The notes beneath the pieces are model-generated. The model did no database searches. It was not told the origin of the DNA and saw nothing but the letters and a program-made list of their open reading frames with translations. This document shows positions 33,921 to 42,980 of a stretch of DNA of 64,000 nt, piece by piece. Position 1 is the first letter of the stretch, and every line of letters starts with the position of its first letter. Position numbers and translations under genes: made by a program. Origin of the DNA: Streptomyces chartreusis (lineage in GTDB: Bacteria > Actinomycetota > Actinomycetes > Streptomycetales > Streptomycetaceae); assembly GCF_008704715.1 (NCBI RefSeq), contig NZ_CP023689.1, positions 9,610,001 through 9,674,000 of the forward strand. Direction: 5' to 3'.

Positions 33921-36281
33921 ATGCGTCGAGTACCCGCAGGCCGAAGGCCGTTCGACTGGCTGAGACGGCGAGCGCGGTGGGCGACCACCGCGCTCGCCGC
34001 GCTCACCCTGGTCGGCGGCACGGCACTGACGGCCACCGGTTCCGCGGCCGCCGCACCCCGGGCCTGGACACCAAAGCCGTCCCCCATGACCACCCCGTGG
34101 ACCAACCAGGTCCCCGTCGACAACCCCCTCCCGGAATACCCCCGCCCCCAGCTGACCCGGCCCGACTGGGCCAACCTCAACGGCATCTGGGACTTCGCCG
34201 TCACCTCGGCGGACGTCGGACAGCCGGCCACCTTCACCGAACAGATCCGCGTCCCGTTCGCCGCCGAGTCCGCGCTCTCCGGCATCCAGCGCAAGGTCAC
34301 CCAGAACGACAAGCTCTGGTACAAGCGCACCTTCACCGTCCCGTCGAACTGGAACGGCCGCCGCGTCCAGCTCAACTTCGGCGCCAGCGACTGGCGTACG
34401 ACGGTATGGGTCAACGGCCGACAGGCCGGAGCCACCCACAGCGGCGGCTACGACGCCTTCTCCTACGACGTCACCGACCTCCTGGCCGGCGGCACCAACA
34501 CCATCGTCGTCTCCGTCTGGGACCCCACCGAGACGGGCACCCAGGCGATCGGCAAGCAGCGGATCCGCGACGTCGCCCCGCACCCGGGCGGCGGCATCCT
34601 CTACACGGCCGCATCCGGCATCTGGCAGACCGTGTGGCTGGAACCCACGGCCTCCGCCTACGTCAGCCGCCTCGACATGGTGCCCGACCTGGCGAACAAC
34701 CGCCTCAAGGTCACCGTCCGCGGCACCGGCACGAACGGCCACCAGGCCCGCGTCACCGTCTCGACCGGCGGCACCACCGTCGGCACCGCCACCAGTCCGG
34801 TCGGCACCGAGTTCACCGTGCCCGTCCCGAACCCGCACCTGTGGACGCCGGAGGACCCCTTCCTCTACGACGTGAAGGCCGACCTCCTCTCCGGCGGCAC
34901 GACGGTCGACTCGGTCGGCAGCTACACCGGCATGCGCTCCATCGGCATCGCCCGTGTCGACGGCCTCCTCCGCCCCGTCCTCAACGGCAAGTTCGTCTTC
35001 CAGACCGGCACTTTGGACCAGGGGTACTGGCCCGACGGCATCTACACCGCACCCACCGACGCCGCTCTGCGCCACGACCTCCAGAAGCACAAGGACCTCG
35101 GCTTCAACATGGTCCGCAAGCACATCAAGGTCGAACCGCAGCGCTGGTTCTACTGGGCCGACCGGCTCGGACTGCTGGTCTGGCAGGACATGCCGTCCAT
35201 GGAACGCACCCCCGACGCCGCCGCCCGCACCCAGTGGGAGGCCGAGTACGACCGCATCATCGACCAGCACCGCAGCTCACCGTCCCTCGTCATGTGGGTC
35301 AACCAGAACGAGGGCTGGGGCCAGTACGACCAGGCCCGACTCGCCGACAAGGTGAAGGCCTACGACCCCTCACGCCTCGTCGACAACATGAGCGGCGTCA
35401 ACTGCTGCGGTGCCGTCGACGGCGGCAACGGCGACGTCGTCGACCACCACGTCTACGTCGGCCCCGGCACCACCGTGCCCAGCGCCACCCGCGCCGCCGT
35501 CCTCGGCGAGTTCGGCGGACTGGGCTTCAAGGTCGCCGGCCACGAGTGGTACCCCGGCGGCGGCTTCAGCTACGAGGACCAGCCCGACCTCGCCCACCTC
35601 AACAACCGCTTCGTGGGCCTCATCGACGCCATCCGCGAGGTCCGTATGCCCCGCGGCCTGTCCGCGTCGGTCTACACCGAGATCACCGACGTCGAGAACG
35701 AGGTCAACGGCCTGCTCACCTACGACCGCCAGGTGGTCAAGGTCGACGAGGCCCGGGTGCGCGCCGCCAACCAGGCCCTGATCAACGCCTCCCGCGGCTC
35801 GACGGCCCCTATCACCCTGCCCACCAACCAGTACAAGTCCCTGCGGGTGACGACCCCCGGCTACACGGACCGGTACGCGCGCCACAGGGACGGAGCGGTC
35901 TTCACCGACGTCGTGGGCAGCGGCAGCGACGCCCTGCTCAAGAACGACGCCACCTGGAAGATCGTCCCCGGCCTCGCCAACAGCTCCTGCTACAGCTTCG
36001 AGTCGCGCAACTACCCGGGCGAGTACCTGCGCCACCGCGAGTACCGCGTCTACAAGGAGCCCGGCAGCGGCGACCTGTACCGGGCCGACGCCACCTTCTG
36101 CCCCGTCCCGGCCGCCAACGGCGGCGTACGCCTCTCCGCGTACAACTTCCCGGAGCAGTACCTGCGCCACTACAACGCCGAACTCTGGCTCGCCACCCCG
36201 GGCGGCACCCACACCTGGGACAACCCGTCCCTCTTCACGGAGGACACCACGTGGTCCGTGGAGGCCCCTTGGGCACCGTGA
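33921..36281 (+). CDS. Secreted GH2 glycoside hydrolase with C-terminal AbfB (CBM42) domain
   Basis: Exported enzyme of 786 residues. It has a long signal peptide with a twin-arginine-like start (LRRRARWATTALAALTLVGG, cleavage near ATGSAAAA). The GH2 sugar-binding and sandwich domains begin at NPLPEYPRPQLTRPDWANLN. The catalytic barrel has FNMVRKHIKVEPQRWFYWAD, the acid/base Glu in MWVNQNEGWGQYD and the nucleophile Glu in VLGEFGG. From about residue 640 the sequence (YARHRDGAVF, YLRHREYRVYK, YLRHYNAELW) is an AbfB arabinofuranose-binding domain with its three related repeats. GH2 suggests beta-galactosidase or a related exo-activity, and CBM42 targets it to arabinose side chains. It follows the ABC operon by 126 bp, after a terminator. 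Confidence 0.92.
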   Translation: MRRVPAGRRPFDWLRRRARWATTALAALTLVGGTALTATGSAAAAPRAWTPKPSPMTTPWTNQVPVDNPLPEYPRPQLTRPDWANLNGIWDFAVTSADVGQPATFTEQIRVPFAAESALSGIQRKVTQNDKLWYKRTFTVPSNWNGRRVQLNFGASDWRTTVWVNGRQAGATHSGGYDAFSYDVTDLLAGGTNTIVVSVWDPTETGTQAIGKQRIRDVAPHPGGGILYTAASGIWQTVWLEPTASAYVSRLDMVPDLANNRLKVTVRGTGTNGHQARVTVSTGGTTVGTATSPVGTEFTVPVPNPHLWTPEDPFLYDVKADLLSGGTTVDSVGSYTGMRSIGIARVDGLLRPVLNGKFVFQTGTLDQGYWPDGIYTAPTDAALRHDLQKHKDLGFNMVRKHIKVEPQRWFYWADRLGLLVWQDMPSMERTPDAAARTQWEAEYDRIIDQHRSSPSLVMWVNQNEGWGQYDQARLADKVKAYDPSRLVDNMSGVNCCGAVDGGNGDVVDHHVYVGPGTTVPSATRAAVLGEFGGLGFKVAGHEWYPGGGFSYEDQPDLAHLNNRFVGLIDAIREVRMPRGLSASVYTEITDVENEVNGLLTYDRQVVKVDEARVRAANQALINASRGSTAPITLPTNQYKSLRVTTPGYTDRYARHRDGAVFTDVVGSGSDALLKNDATWKIVPGLANSSCYSFESRNYPGEYLRHREYRVYKEPGSGDLYRADATFCPVPAANGGVRLSAYNFPEQYLRHYNAELWLATPGGTHTWDNPSLFTEDTTWSVEAPWAP

Positions 36282-36298
36282 ACCGGGAGTAGCAGGAT

Positions 36299-36330
36299 CG
36301 GGCGGCGGCGTCGGCGGACGCCGCCGCCCG
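36299..36330. terminator. Bidirectional terminator between the GH2 and DinB-like genes
   Basis: Twelve-base perfect stem CGGGCGGCGGCG / CGCCGCCGCCCG with an 8-base loop, placed between two convergent genes. Confidence 0.75.
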
Positions 36331-36353
36331 ACTTCCGTGCCTGTGAAATCCGG

Positions 36354-36938
36354 CTAGGCCTTGGTTGATGTGGCCGACCTGGCGGCCTGTTCGATCCTTG
36401 CACGGTGGGCCGCGCGGGCTTCCTCGTCGATCGGCTGCTCGTATTCGGGGCGTACGCCGGTGCGGCCGTCGAGGCCCTCGCGCAGGATGTCGGCGTGCCC
36501 GGAGTGCCGGATGGTCTCGGTGAGGACGTGGAGCATGACGGCGAACAGGTTCGTGTTCGGAGCAGGCTCCGCCCACCACGGCACGTGGCCGGGGGCGTCG
36601 AGGGAAAGCTCGTTGATCGTCGCGTCCGAGTGTTCCCATGTGCGCCGGTAGAACCCGATGATCTGTTCGCGGGTCTCGTCCTCCGTCGCCCACTGATCGC
36701 TGCCGTCGGAGTCCTGCCACCGGCACAGCGGTTCCGGGGAAGGGCGGTCGAAGACGTCGCCGAAGTACCTGGCCTCGACGGTGGCCACGTGTTTTACCAG
36801 GCCGAGGAGGTTGGTCCCGGTGGCCGTCAAAGGCCGGCGGGCGTCGTACTCGGACAGGCCGTCGAGTTTCCAGAGCAGCGTATTGCGGTCCCGCCGCAGT
36901 CTCCCGTGCAGGTTGTCCTTCGCGAATTCATCGATCAT
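36354..36938 (-). CDS. DinB-like (DUF664) protein
   Basis: Protein of 194 residues of the DinB/YfiT-like four-helix-bundle superfamily. The start LRRDRNTLLWKLDGLSEYDA and the metal-ligand region (LGLVKHVATVEARYFGDVF, then HVLTETIRHSGHADILRE) fit the family's three-histidine site. Such proteins are metal-dependent thiol transferases or enzymes of unknown activity. The C-terminal tail is charged (EEARAAHRARIEQAARS). It is preceded on the same strand by an MFS gene 46 bp away. Confidence 0.88.
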   Translation of the reverse strand: MIDEFAKDNLHGRLRRDRNTLLWKLDGLSEYDARRPLTATGTNLLGLVKHVATVEARYFGDVFDRPSPEPLCRWQDSDGSDQWATEDETREQIIGFYRRTWEHSDATINELSLDAPGHVPWWAEPAPNTNLFAVMLHVLTETIRHSGHADILREGLDGRTGVRPEYEQPIDEEARAAHRARIEQAARSATSTKA

Positions 36939-36984
36939 GCGTCATGAACCTTCCGTGGGATGAGCTACCGGCAATGGCTGTCTG

Positions 36985-38235
36985 TCAGAGAGGCGATGGG
37001 GTGGGCGGGGGCCAGGTGAGCATCCAGCCGGCGGTAAGCACCGCCGCGCCGCCTGCCAGGGCGATTGCGCCGCCTGTTCCGATGCCTGCGGCCACCGAGC
37101 CGAAGCAGGCCGGGCCGATGCCCTGCAGCGTCATGCTGCCGGAGCCGAGCAGACCGAAGGCCTGGCCCTGGCCGTCCTGCGGCAGGGCGTCCAGGAACGG
37201 CCGTTGCAGGCCGAGACCGTAGGCCAATCCGAAGCCGCAGAGCAGTAGCAGACAAGACGAGACGCCCACTCCGGGCTCGGTGGCGAAGCCGATCAGCGGC
37301 AGTCCCGTCAGCGCGATCAACGGGACTACCAGTCGCTCCCGGGTGGGTGGCCGCAGCAGCCGACCCACCAGCAGGTCACCGACAAGCATGCCGACCGGCG
37401 GACAGCCCATCAGCACCGCGTACCAGCCGGGTCCGAAGTGGCGTCCTCCCGAGTAGGCGACGATCAGACCTTCCGCTCCCGCCACGAACGCGGGCGGCAG
37501 CCACTGGGCCAGCATCAGCCGTCGTACCGTGTGTCCGCGCAGCAGCCGGCCGGCACCGTGCAGGCTTGCCCGGACGGCCCCGCCATCGCCCCGAGGCCTG
37601 CCGGGTGTGCCGCCGAACTCTCCCGGCTCCAGCCGGGGTAGCCGGATGCGGATGGCGAGCGCGCAGCCGAGGTAGAGCGCGGCGCTCACCGCGAGCGCCC
37701 GGTGCGGGCCGAGTACCGCGACGACCGCACCTCCCAGCGCCAGACCGAACAATTGCGCGCCGGAGGAGGCGAGGTTGTTCAGTGAACGGCCCAGCACATA
37801 GGCGTCGCCCTTCAGCCACTGCGCGACCAGCCGACTCGACACGCCGCCGAACACCGGTGTGGTGAGGGCGACCAGCGCCATGACACCGAGGCTTGCCGCG
37901 AGCGGCATCCGTACCAGGGCGAGCAGCAGGGCGGCGGCGCACTCCAAGGCGTAGCCGCCGGCGATGAGCGCGCGGGGCGGCAGCCGGTCGGCGAGCGAGC
38001 CCAGGAGCAGTGAGCCGAACAACTGCGGGAGAAAGCCGATGCCGAAGGCCAGTGCGCTCAACAGCGCGGAGCCGGTGGTCGAGAAGACCAGCACCGAGAA
38101 CGTGGTGATCCGCAGCGAGCCCGCAGTGATCGCGACGGCGCGGGTCGAGAAGAGCAGCCGGAATCGCGGCTCGGCCAGCACCTCCCGATAGGTGGCACGG
38201 TAGTTGACCTGCACGGGTTCGGCAGTTGGGGTCAT
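36985..38235 (-). CDS. MFS transporter (drug-efflux-like)
   Basis: Twelve-helix transporter of 416 residues in the MFS_3/enterobactin exporter-like group. Early helix ITTFSVLVFSTTGSALLSAL and the loop LLLGSLADRLPPRALIAGGY (the A-like motif) are followed by alanine/leucine-rich helices to the end. I start at ATG 38235 (MTPTAEPVQVNYRATYREVL) because the upstream extension runs into the operator region. It is divergent from an ArsR-like regulator with an inverted repeat between them, the usual layout of a substrate-induced exporter. Substrate unknown. Confidence 0.9.
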   Translation of the reverse strand: MTPTAEPVQVNYRATYREVLAEPRFRLLFSTRAVAITAGSLRITTFSVLVFSTTGSALLSALAFGIGFLPQLFGSLLLGSLADRLPPRALIAGGYALECAAALLLALVRMPLAASLGVMALVALTTPVFGGVSSRLVAQWLKGDAYVLGRSLNNLASSGAQLFGLALGGAVVAVLGPHRALAVSAALYLGCALAIRIRLPRLEPGEFGGTPGRPRGDGGAVRASLHGAGRLLRGHTVRRLMLAQWLPPAFVAGAEGLIVAYSGGRHFGPGWYAVLMGCPPVGMLVGDLLVGRLLRPPTRERLVVPLIALTGLPLIGFATEPGVGVSSCLLLLCGFGLAYGLGLQRPFLDALPQDGQGQAFGLLGSGSMTLQGIGPACFGSVAAGIGTGGAIALAGGAAVLTAGWMLTWPPPTPSPL

Positions 38236-38274
38236 GACGCGCAGCCTCTCCGTGCGCCCACGCCACTCACCAAT

Positions 38275-38294
38275 GATTCGTCGCTGGACGAATC
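38275..38294. promoter_or_regulatory. Inverted repeat, probable ArsR-type operator
   Basis: GATTCGTC and GACGAATC (8-bp arms, no mismatch) flank GCTG. The site is in the 90-bp divergent region, 31 bp before the regulator start and 39 bp before the MFS start, well placed to repress both. Confidence 0.7.
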
Positions 38295-38325
38295 GAAACA
38301 GACGTCCCGGCGGTAGCATCGCAGA

Positions 38326-39303
38326 GTGCTCCGCTTCGAAGTCTCCGTCGAGGACCTGCTGCGCAGCCGCTTCGCACTGTCGCCCGCGCTGGACCTCTGC
38401 TTGCTGCTGCGCTCACTCGCCGGCCTGGACCGGCCGCTGCCGCGAGCCTGGGCCACCCGCCTCCTGCCGGCCTTCGAGCGGCTTCGCCGCGAGACCGAAC
38501 TGGACGCCGCCCTCGCTCTGCAGGCCCCGCAAGCCGGACCGAACTTCGTCGCCCCGCCTCCGCGCGGCCTCAACCAGACCTGGGCAGACGACTTGGCCAT
38601 GATCCGGGCCACACCGCTGGAAGCTGCCCGCCACGAGTTCGCCGCCACCGCGACCGGCCCGTCCGCCCGTGATCCCCGCGTACGCGCGGTGCTGGACTCG
38701 CCGGACGCCGTCTCCAGGGTCGCCGAGGCGATGGACCAGGCGTGGCACGAGCTGCTCGCCGCGGACTGGCCGCAACTGCGCGCGATCTGTGAGCGCGATG
38801 TCGTGCACCGAGTGGGCGTGATCGGCGAACACGGCTGGGCCACGACCATCGAGAGCCTGCACCCGGGCATCGCCTGGCGCGACGGCGGCATCGAGATCGG
38901 CTTCTTCCGAGGCGGAACAGTCCGCCTCGCCGGCGACGGGCTACTGCTGATCCCTTCGGTCTGCGTCGGGCATATCGCCGCCCACCTGGAAGACCCCTGG
39001 CCCAGGACCTTGGTCTACCGTGCCCGCGGCACCGCCGCCCTGTGGGGCGAACAGGAGACCGTCCCCCAACCGGACGCGCTGACCGCTCTGGTCGGCCGGT
39101 CCCGAGCCCGGCTGCTGTTGGCGCTGGACGCCCCGGCCAGTACCAGCCACCTCGCCCGAAGCCTCGCCATGGCACCCGGCGCGGTCGGAGACCACCTCGC
39201 CATCCTGCGAGGCGCGGGGCTGCTCGTCCGCGCCCGGTCCGGACGGTCGGTGCTCTACCGACGCACCCCGCTCGGCGAGGCGCTGGTCGCCGGTTCGGGC
39301 TGA
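38326..39303 (+). CDS. ArsR/HTH_20-type transcriptional regulator with DUF5937-like sensor
   Basis: Regulator of 325 residues. The long N-terminal domain (LRFEVSVEDLLRSRFALSPA ... LDLCLLLRSL) matches the region of unknown function fused to winged helices in many actinomycete MFS regulators. The C-terminal winged helix is LARSLAMAPGAVGDHLAILR followed by AGLLVRARSGRSVLYRRT. GTG 38326 is the start. The divergent MFS gene and the inverted repeat between them make local control of efflux the likely role. Confidence 0.88.
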   Translation: MLRFEVSVEDLLRSRFALSPALDLCLLLRSLAGLDRPLPRAWATRLLPAFERLRRETELDAALALQAPQAGPNFVAPPPRGLNQTWADDLAMIRATPLEAARHEFAATATGPSARDPRVRAVLDSPDAVSRVAEAMDQAWHELLAADWPQLRAICERDVVHRVGVIGEHGWATTIESLHPGIAWRDGGIEIGFFRGGTVRLAGDGLLLIPSVCVGHIAAHLEDPWPRTLVYRARGTAALWGEQETVPQPDALTALVGRSRARLLLALDAPASTSHLARSLAMAPGAVGDHLAILRGAGLLVRARSGRSVLYRRTPLGEALVAGSG

Positions 39304-39353
39304 GGGCATCTCGGGGTACCCACCGTTTCGCGGTCAAAGGCCGAGACGCGAAC

Positions 39354-39387
39354 GGGCCCCGGCGGGGGAGCCATCCCGCCGGGGCCC
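39354..39387. terminator. Bidirectional terminator between the ArsR-type and large GH2 genes
   Basis: Thirteen-base perfect stem GGGCCCCGGCGGG / CCCGCCGGGGCCC around an 8-base loop, between two convergent genes and 17 bp from the GH2 stop. Confidence 0.8.
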
Positions 39388-39404
39388 AGTCGTCGCCGTC
39401 GGTG

Positions 39405-42400
39405 CTACGGCTTCTCGTCCGTGTAGAGCGTGCTCACCTCCTCGGCGGTGAGCGCCTTGTCGTAGGCGTGGACCTCGTCGACCGCGCCGTTCCAGAAGTC
39501 GACGTCGTTGCCGCCCCACTGGGCGCGGCCGACCGACAGGGAACCGGTGCTGGGGTAGGCCGCGCCGCCGGTGGCGGTCGCCGCCGGCTTGCCGTCGACG
39601 TAGAGCTTGATGGTGTTGTCGGCGCTGTCGCGGACCCCGACCAGGTGGTACCAGTGGCCCTTCTCGGGCGTGGTCACGAGGCGTGCACGGCTCTCGCCCG
39701 GGGTGCTGAAGGCGAACGCGCCCTGCCCGTACTGGAGGTAGAACGGGCTGGCCTGGCGCCGGGTGTCCTGGCTGACCGCGGTGGCGTAGTTGCCCGGGAG
39801 CTCGTCGAGCCGGACCCAAGCGGACACCGAGTAGCTTCCGGTGGTGTCGAGCACCGGTCCGGCCGTCTCGGCGTGCTGGCCGTTGCCGTCGAACTTCAGC
39901 GCGCTGCCGCTGACTCCGGGCGTCCAGGTGGTGCCCGTGGAGAGCGTCAGGGGCTTGGCGTTCGGGCCGTCGTCCTTCGCCGTGGTCCCGGAGCCCTCGT
40001 CGAGGGCCCAGTGCCCGCCGCCCTTGAGCGGCTGCCGCTCGCCCGCCGCGGCGCCGGCGGCGACGACCTTGCGGTTGATCTCACGGACCCGGACCGGGTC
40101 GACCTTGATCTCCCGACGGTCGTACGTGTACAGGCCGTTGAGCTCGTTCTCCAGGTCGGAGATCTGGGTGTAGATCGAACCGGACAGCTCGGCCCCGGCC
40201 TGGTCGAGATAGAATTTCTCGGTGTTCTCGACGTACTTGCGGGTCAGCGCCTCCTTGTCGTTGACGCCGCTGTAGATCACCGTCGGCGCGCCCGGCCACA
40301 TGTGCCCGGGGGTGCGCAGGGTGAAGCCGCCGTGCTCACCGTCCATCGCCGCCCGCTTGTCGTCGGGGAACGGCGGGTCCTCGTTGTTGTAGTCGTGGTG
40401 GTCGATGATGTCGCCCTTGCCCGAATCACCCTTGGAGTTGCAGCAGTTGACACCGCTGTGGGCGTTGACGACACGCGACGGGTCGGCTTCCTTCACGGAC
40501 TCGGCGATCTTGCCGGTCTCCGTGCGGTCCCACTCGCCCCAGCCCTCGTTGAAGACGATCCAGCCGATCACGGACGGCGCGTTGTGGTGCTCCCGCATCA
40601 TCTCCCGGCCCTGGTCGACGAAGGCCCGCCGCCCGGTCTCGTTCGTGATGTTGCCGGAGACGAAGTCCTGCCAGACCAGCAGGCCGAGCTTGTCGGCGTG
40701 GTAGAACCAGCGCGCGGGCTCCACCTTGATGTGCTTGCGCACGGCGTTGAAGCCGAGTTCCTTGTGCGCCTTCAGATCGAAGGCCAGGGCCTCGTCGCTC
40801 GGTGCCGTGTACAGGCCGTCGGGCCAGAAGCCCTGGTCCAGAGTGGCGAGGGAGAAGACCGGCTTGCCGTTGAGCACCAGCTTCTGGAAACCGCCGACCT
40901 TCGCGATGCCTATCTTGCGCATACCGAAGTAGCTGCCGACCTTGTCGGTGGACCTGCCGTCGGTGAGCTTGACGTCGAGGTCGTACAGATAGGGGTCGTC
41001 CGGGCTCCACAGGTGCTGCTTCGCGACCGGCAGCCGCAGCTGCTTGTTGGCCGGCCCGCTGACCTTGCCGACGACGTTGCCGCGCTTGTCGCGGGCGACG
41101 GCCTCCACGCGGGCCCCGGCGGACGCCTTGCCCGACTCCACCGTCACCGCGAGGCTGCTCGTGTCGATGTCCGGCGTGGAGACAACGTTATCGATCGCGG
41201 CGTTCGCGACCGGCTCCATCCAGACGGTCTGCCAGATGCCCGAGGACTGGGTGTAGAAGATGCCGCCCGGGTTGGTGGACTGCTTGCCCATCGGCTGGTC
41301 GGCGCCGCCGGTGTCGGTGACCGCGACCACGACCTCCTGCGGCCCGGTGCCCTTCAGCGCGTCGGTGATGTCGGCGCTGAACGCGTCGTAGCCACCGGTG
41401 TGTTCGGCGACCTTCGTGCCGTTGACGAAGACGCGGGCCTGGTAGTCGACGGCGCCGAAGTTCAGCTTCAGCCGGTTGCCCTTGCCGACGTTCCAGTCCT
41501 TGGGGACGTTCACCAGCCTGCGGTAGAACATGTGGTCCTCGTGCCGCTCGAGGCCGGAGAGCTGAGACTCCACCGGGTACGGCACGACGATCTTCTCGTC
41601 GAGGTCCTTGCCGAACACCGGCTGCTCGCCGGCCTTGGCGCCGCTGAACTGCCAGGGGCCGTTGAGGTTCTTCCACTTGGAGCGCACCTGCTGCGGACGC
41701 GGGTACTCCGGCAGCGGGTTCCGCTTGTCGACCTTGTCGCCCCATTTGGTGGTGAGCCGGTGGGTGGAGGCGTTGTCGGCGTAGCGGATGACCTTCGGCA
41801 CGGTCTCGCCGCCCGAGGTCAGGCCGCCCTCGCCGTCGTAGGTGACCCGCACCTGCTGGTTCTTCTGGATGGGCTCGGCGAGCGTCACGAGCAGGGAGTT
41901 GCGGTCCCGGGGATCGACGGCGACCGACTTCAGCGGCATGGCCGTCGTGTCGGCCTCGATCTTGAGGTGGTCCTTGACCGCCCCGATGTCACCGACCCTG
42001 CCTTCGAAGCGGGCCCGCAGCCGGCGGCCGTCCGCGGCGACGGAAGTCTCCACCGGGTAGACCTCGAAGCCCTCGGGCGGAGTGAACGCCGACATGGGCA
42101 CGAGCTGCTTGGACAGGCCCGGGCCGGCCCAGCGCAGGAACATGTTGGCGCCGCCGAAGTCCTGGAACATCTCCAGGCGGAAGTCGTGCTTCTCGCCGGC
42201 GTTCAGCCGGATCGCGGCGCTGGTCTGCTCCTTGTCCCAGTCCGGTTCCCAGTGGTCGATGACCGGCTCGCCGTCGATGTAGAGCCGGAAGCCGTTGTCG
42301 CCGATGGCGTAGAAGGTGTAGTCGCCGGTGGTCGGTGCCTCGATCTGGCCCGTCCAACGGGCGGTCGTGTGCTCCGTCCTGCCGTTCAGCTCCTGGAAGG

Positions 42401-42671
42401 TGCTGGTCAGGCCGGAGAAGTTGATCTGCGGGTCGAGCAGCGTGCCACCGAGTTCGGCGAAGTCCCGTGCGCCGGGGGCCGACATGGAGAAGTACTCGCC
42501 CTTCAGGCCGTGCACCTCGACGTCGGCTGCTTCGGTGGCGAGCGCCGAGGCGCTGCCGGTCGGCTCCGCTGCCGACGCGGTGGCGGCCAGACCGCTCGGG
42601 GGCACAACGAGAGCGGCCGTGGCCAGCAGCGCCCAGAGTCTGGCCCGTGGGCGGATGTGTTGTCTTGTCAT
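39405..42671 (-). CDS. Secreted PA14-GH2-LamG glycoside hydrolase
   Basis: Exported enzyme of 1088 residues. Order: signal peptide (RLWALLATAALVVPPSGLAA); a PA14 carbohydrate-binding domain (~50-190, GLKGEYFSMSAPGARDF and GDYTFYAIGDNGFRLYIDGE); an Ig-like segment; the GH2 core from NPLPEYPRPQQVRSKWKNLN with the acid/base Glu in IVFNEGWGEWD and the nucleophile Glu in MDGEHGGF; and a C-terminal LamG domain (~880-1085, HWALDEGSGTT ... SVSAWVRLDELPGNYA). It probably releases beta-galactosyl or similar residues from plant polysaccharide at the cell surface. The start at 42671 follows AGGAAAGG. It is divergent from a GH43 gene across a region with two LacI-type palindromes. Confidence 0.92.
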   Translation of the reverse strand: MTRQHIRPRARLWALLATAALVVPPSGLAATASAAEPTGSASALATEAADVEVHGLKGEYFSMSAPGARDFAELGGTLLDPQINFSGLTSTFQELNGRTEHTTARWTGQIEAPTTGDYTFYAIGDNGFRLYIDGEPVIDHWEPDWDKEQTSAAIRLNAGEKHDFRLEMFQDFGGANMFLRWAGPGLSKQLVPMSAFTPPEGFEVYPVETSVAADGRRLRARFEGRVGDIGAVKDHLKIEADTTAMPLKSVAVDPRDRNSLLVTLAEPIQKNQQVRVTYDGEGGLTSGGETVPKVIRYADNASTHRLTTKWGDKVDKRNPLPEYPRPQQVRSKWKNLNGPWQFSGAKAGEQPVFGKDLDEKIVVPYPVESQLSGLERHEDHMFYRRLVNVPKDWNVGKGNRLKLNFGAVDYQARVFVNGTKVAEHTGGYDAFSADITDALKGTGPQEVVVAVTDTGGADQPMGKQSTNPGGIFYTQSSGIWQTVWMEPVANAAIDNVVSTPDIDTSSLAVTVESGKASAGARVEAVARDKRGNVVGKVSGPANKQLRLPVAKQHLWSPDDPYLYDLDVKLTDGRSTDKVGSYFGMRKIGIAKVGGFQKLVLNGKPVFSLATLDQGFWPDGLYTAPSDEALAFDLKAHKELGFNAVRKHIKVEPARWFYHADKLGLLVWQDFVSGNITNETGRRAFVDQGREMMREHHNAPSVIGWIVFNEGWGEWDRTETGKIAESVKEADPSRVVNAHSGVNCCNSKGDSGKGDIIDHHDYNNEDPPFPDDKRAAMDGEHGGFTLRTPGHMWPGAPTVIYSGVNDKEALTRKYVENTEKFYLDQAGAELSGSIYTQISDLENELNGLYTYDRREIKVDPVRVREINRKVVAAGAAAGERQPLKGGGHWALDEGSGTTAKDDGPNAKPLTLSTGTTWTPGVSGSALKFDGNGQHAETAGPVLDTTGSYSVSAWVRLDELPGNYATAVSQDTRRQASPFYLQYGQGAFAFSTPGESRARLVTTPEKGHWYHLVGVRDSADNTIKLYVDGKPAATATGGAAYPSTGSLSVGRAQWGGNDVDFWNGAVDEVHAYDKALTAEEVSTLYTDEKP

Positions 42672-42773
42672 CGAACCTTTCCTTGCACGGGTGTCGCGGA
42701 CCGGGACCGGTCGGCTGGAAAGACCAGCCCGCAGGAATGACGGAGGACCGGTACGGACGCGGTCGGGCGTTTC

Positions 42774-42788
42774 TTTCAACGTTGGAAA
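42774..42788. promoter_or_regulatory. LacI-type operator, site 3 (before the large GH2 gene)
   Basis: TTTCAACGTTGGAAA, centred on CG at 42780-42781, about 100 bp before the GH2 start. It has the AACGTT core also seen at 27484. Confidence 0.6.
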
Positions 42789-42952
42789 TTTTGCGACGCC
42801 GAAATGACAGCACGGCCCTCGACCGCTGTCCAGACCTCGCGCACCACTCGGTCATTCACCCTCACGGGGCGTCTGCCGCAGGCGACTTGTGGCACGGGAG
42901 CCCCGCGAGCATTGACATGCCCGCGACTCACAACAATGCTGCTGGGGAGCTG

Positions 42953-42966
42953 TTCCATCGATGGAA
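42953..42966. promoter_or_regulatory. LacI-type operator, site 4 (before the GH43 gene)
   Basis: TTCCATCGATGGAA, a perfect 14-bp palindrome with the CATCGATG core of sites 5 and 6. It lies only 14 bp before the GTG start, so binding would block initiation. Confidence 0.65.
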
Positions 42967-42980
42967 AGCGAGGCGCCCGG

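Larger units (their letters stand above)
42672..42980. other. Divergent control region between GH2 and GH43 genes
   Basis: A 309-bp non-coding stretch with one LacI-type operator near each gene (42774-42788 and 42953-42966). The open frame continuing upstream of the GH43 start is not supported as coding. Confidence 0.6.

Noticed and set aside
33131-36292. A 1053-residue plus frame rich in Arg and Pro
   Set aside because: It is a frame-shifted shadow of permease 2 and the GH2-CBM42 gene.
39042-42740. A 1232-residue open frame on the plus strand
   Set aside because: It is antisense to the PA14-GH2-LamG gene; composition (Val/Arg/Gly/Leu with no domain) is that of a GC-rich shadow frame, and the minus frame has full catalytic motifs.
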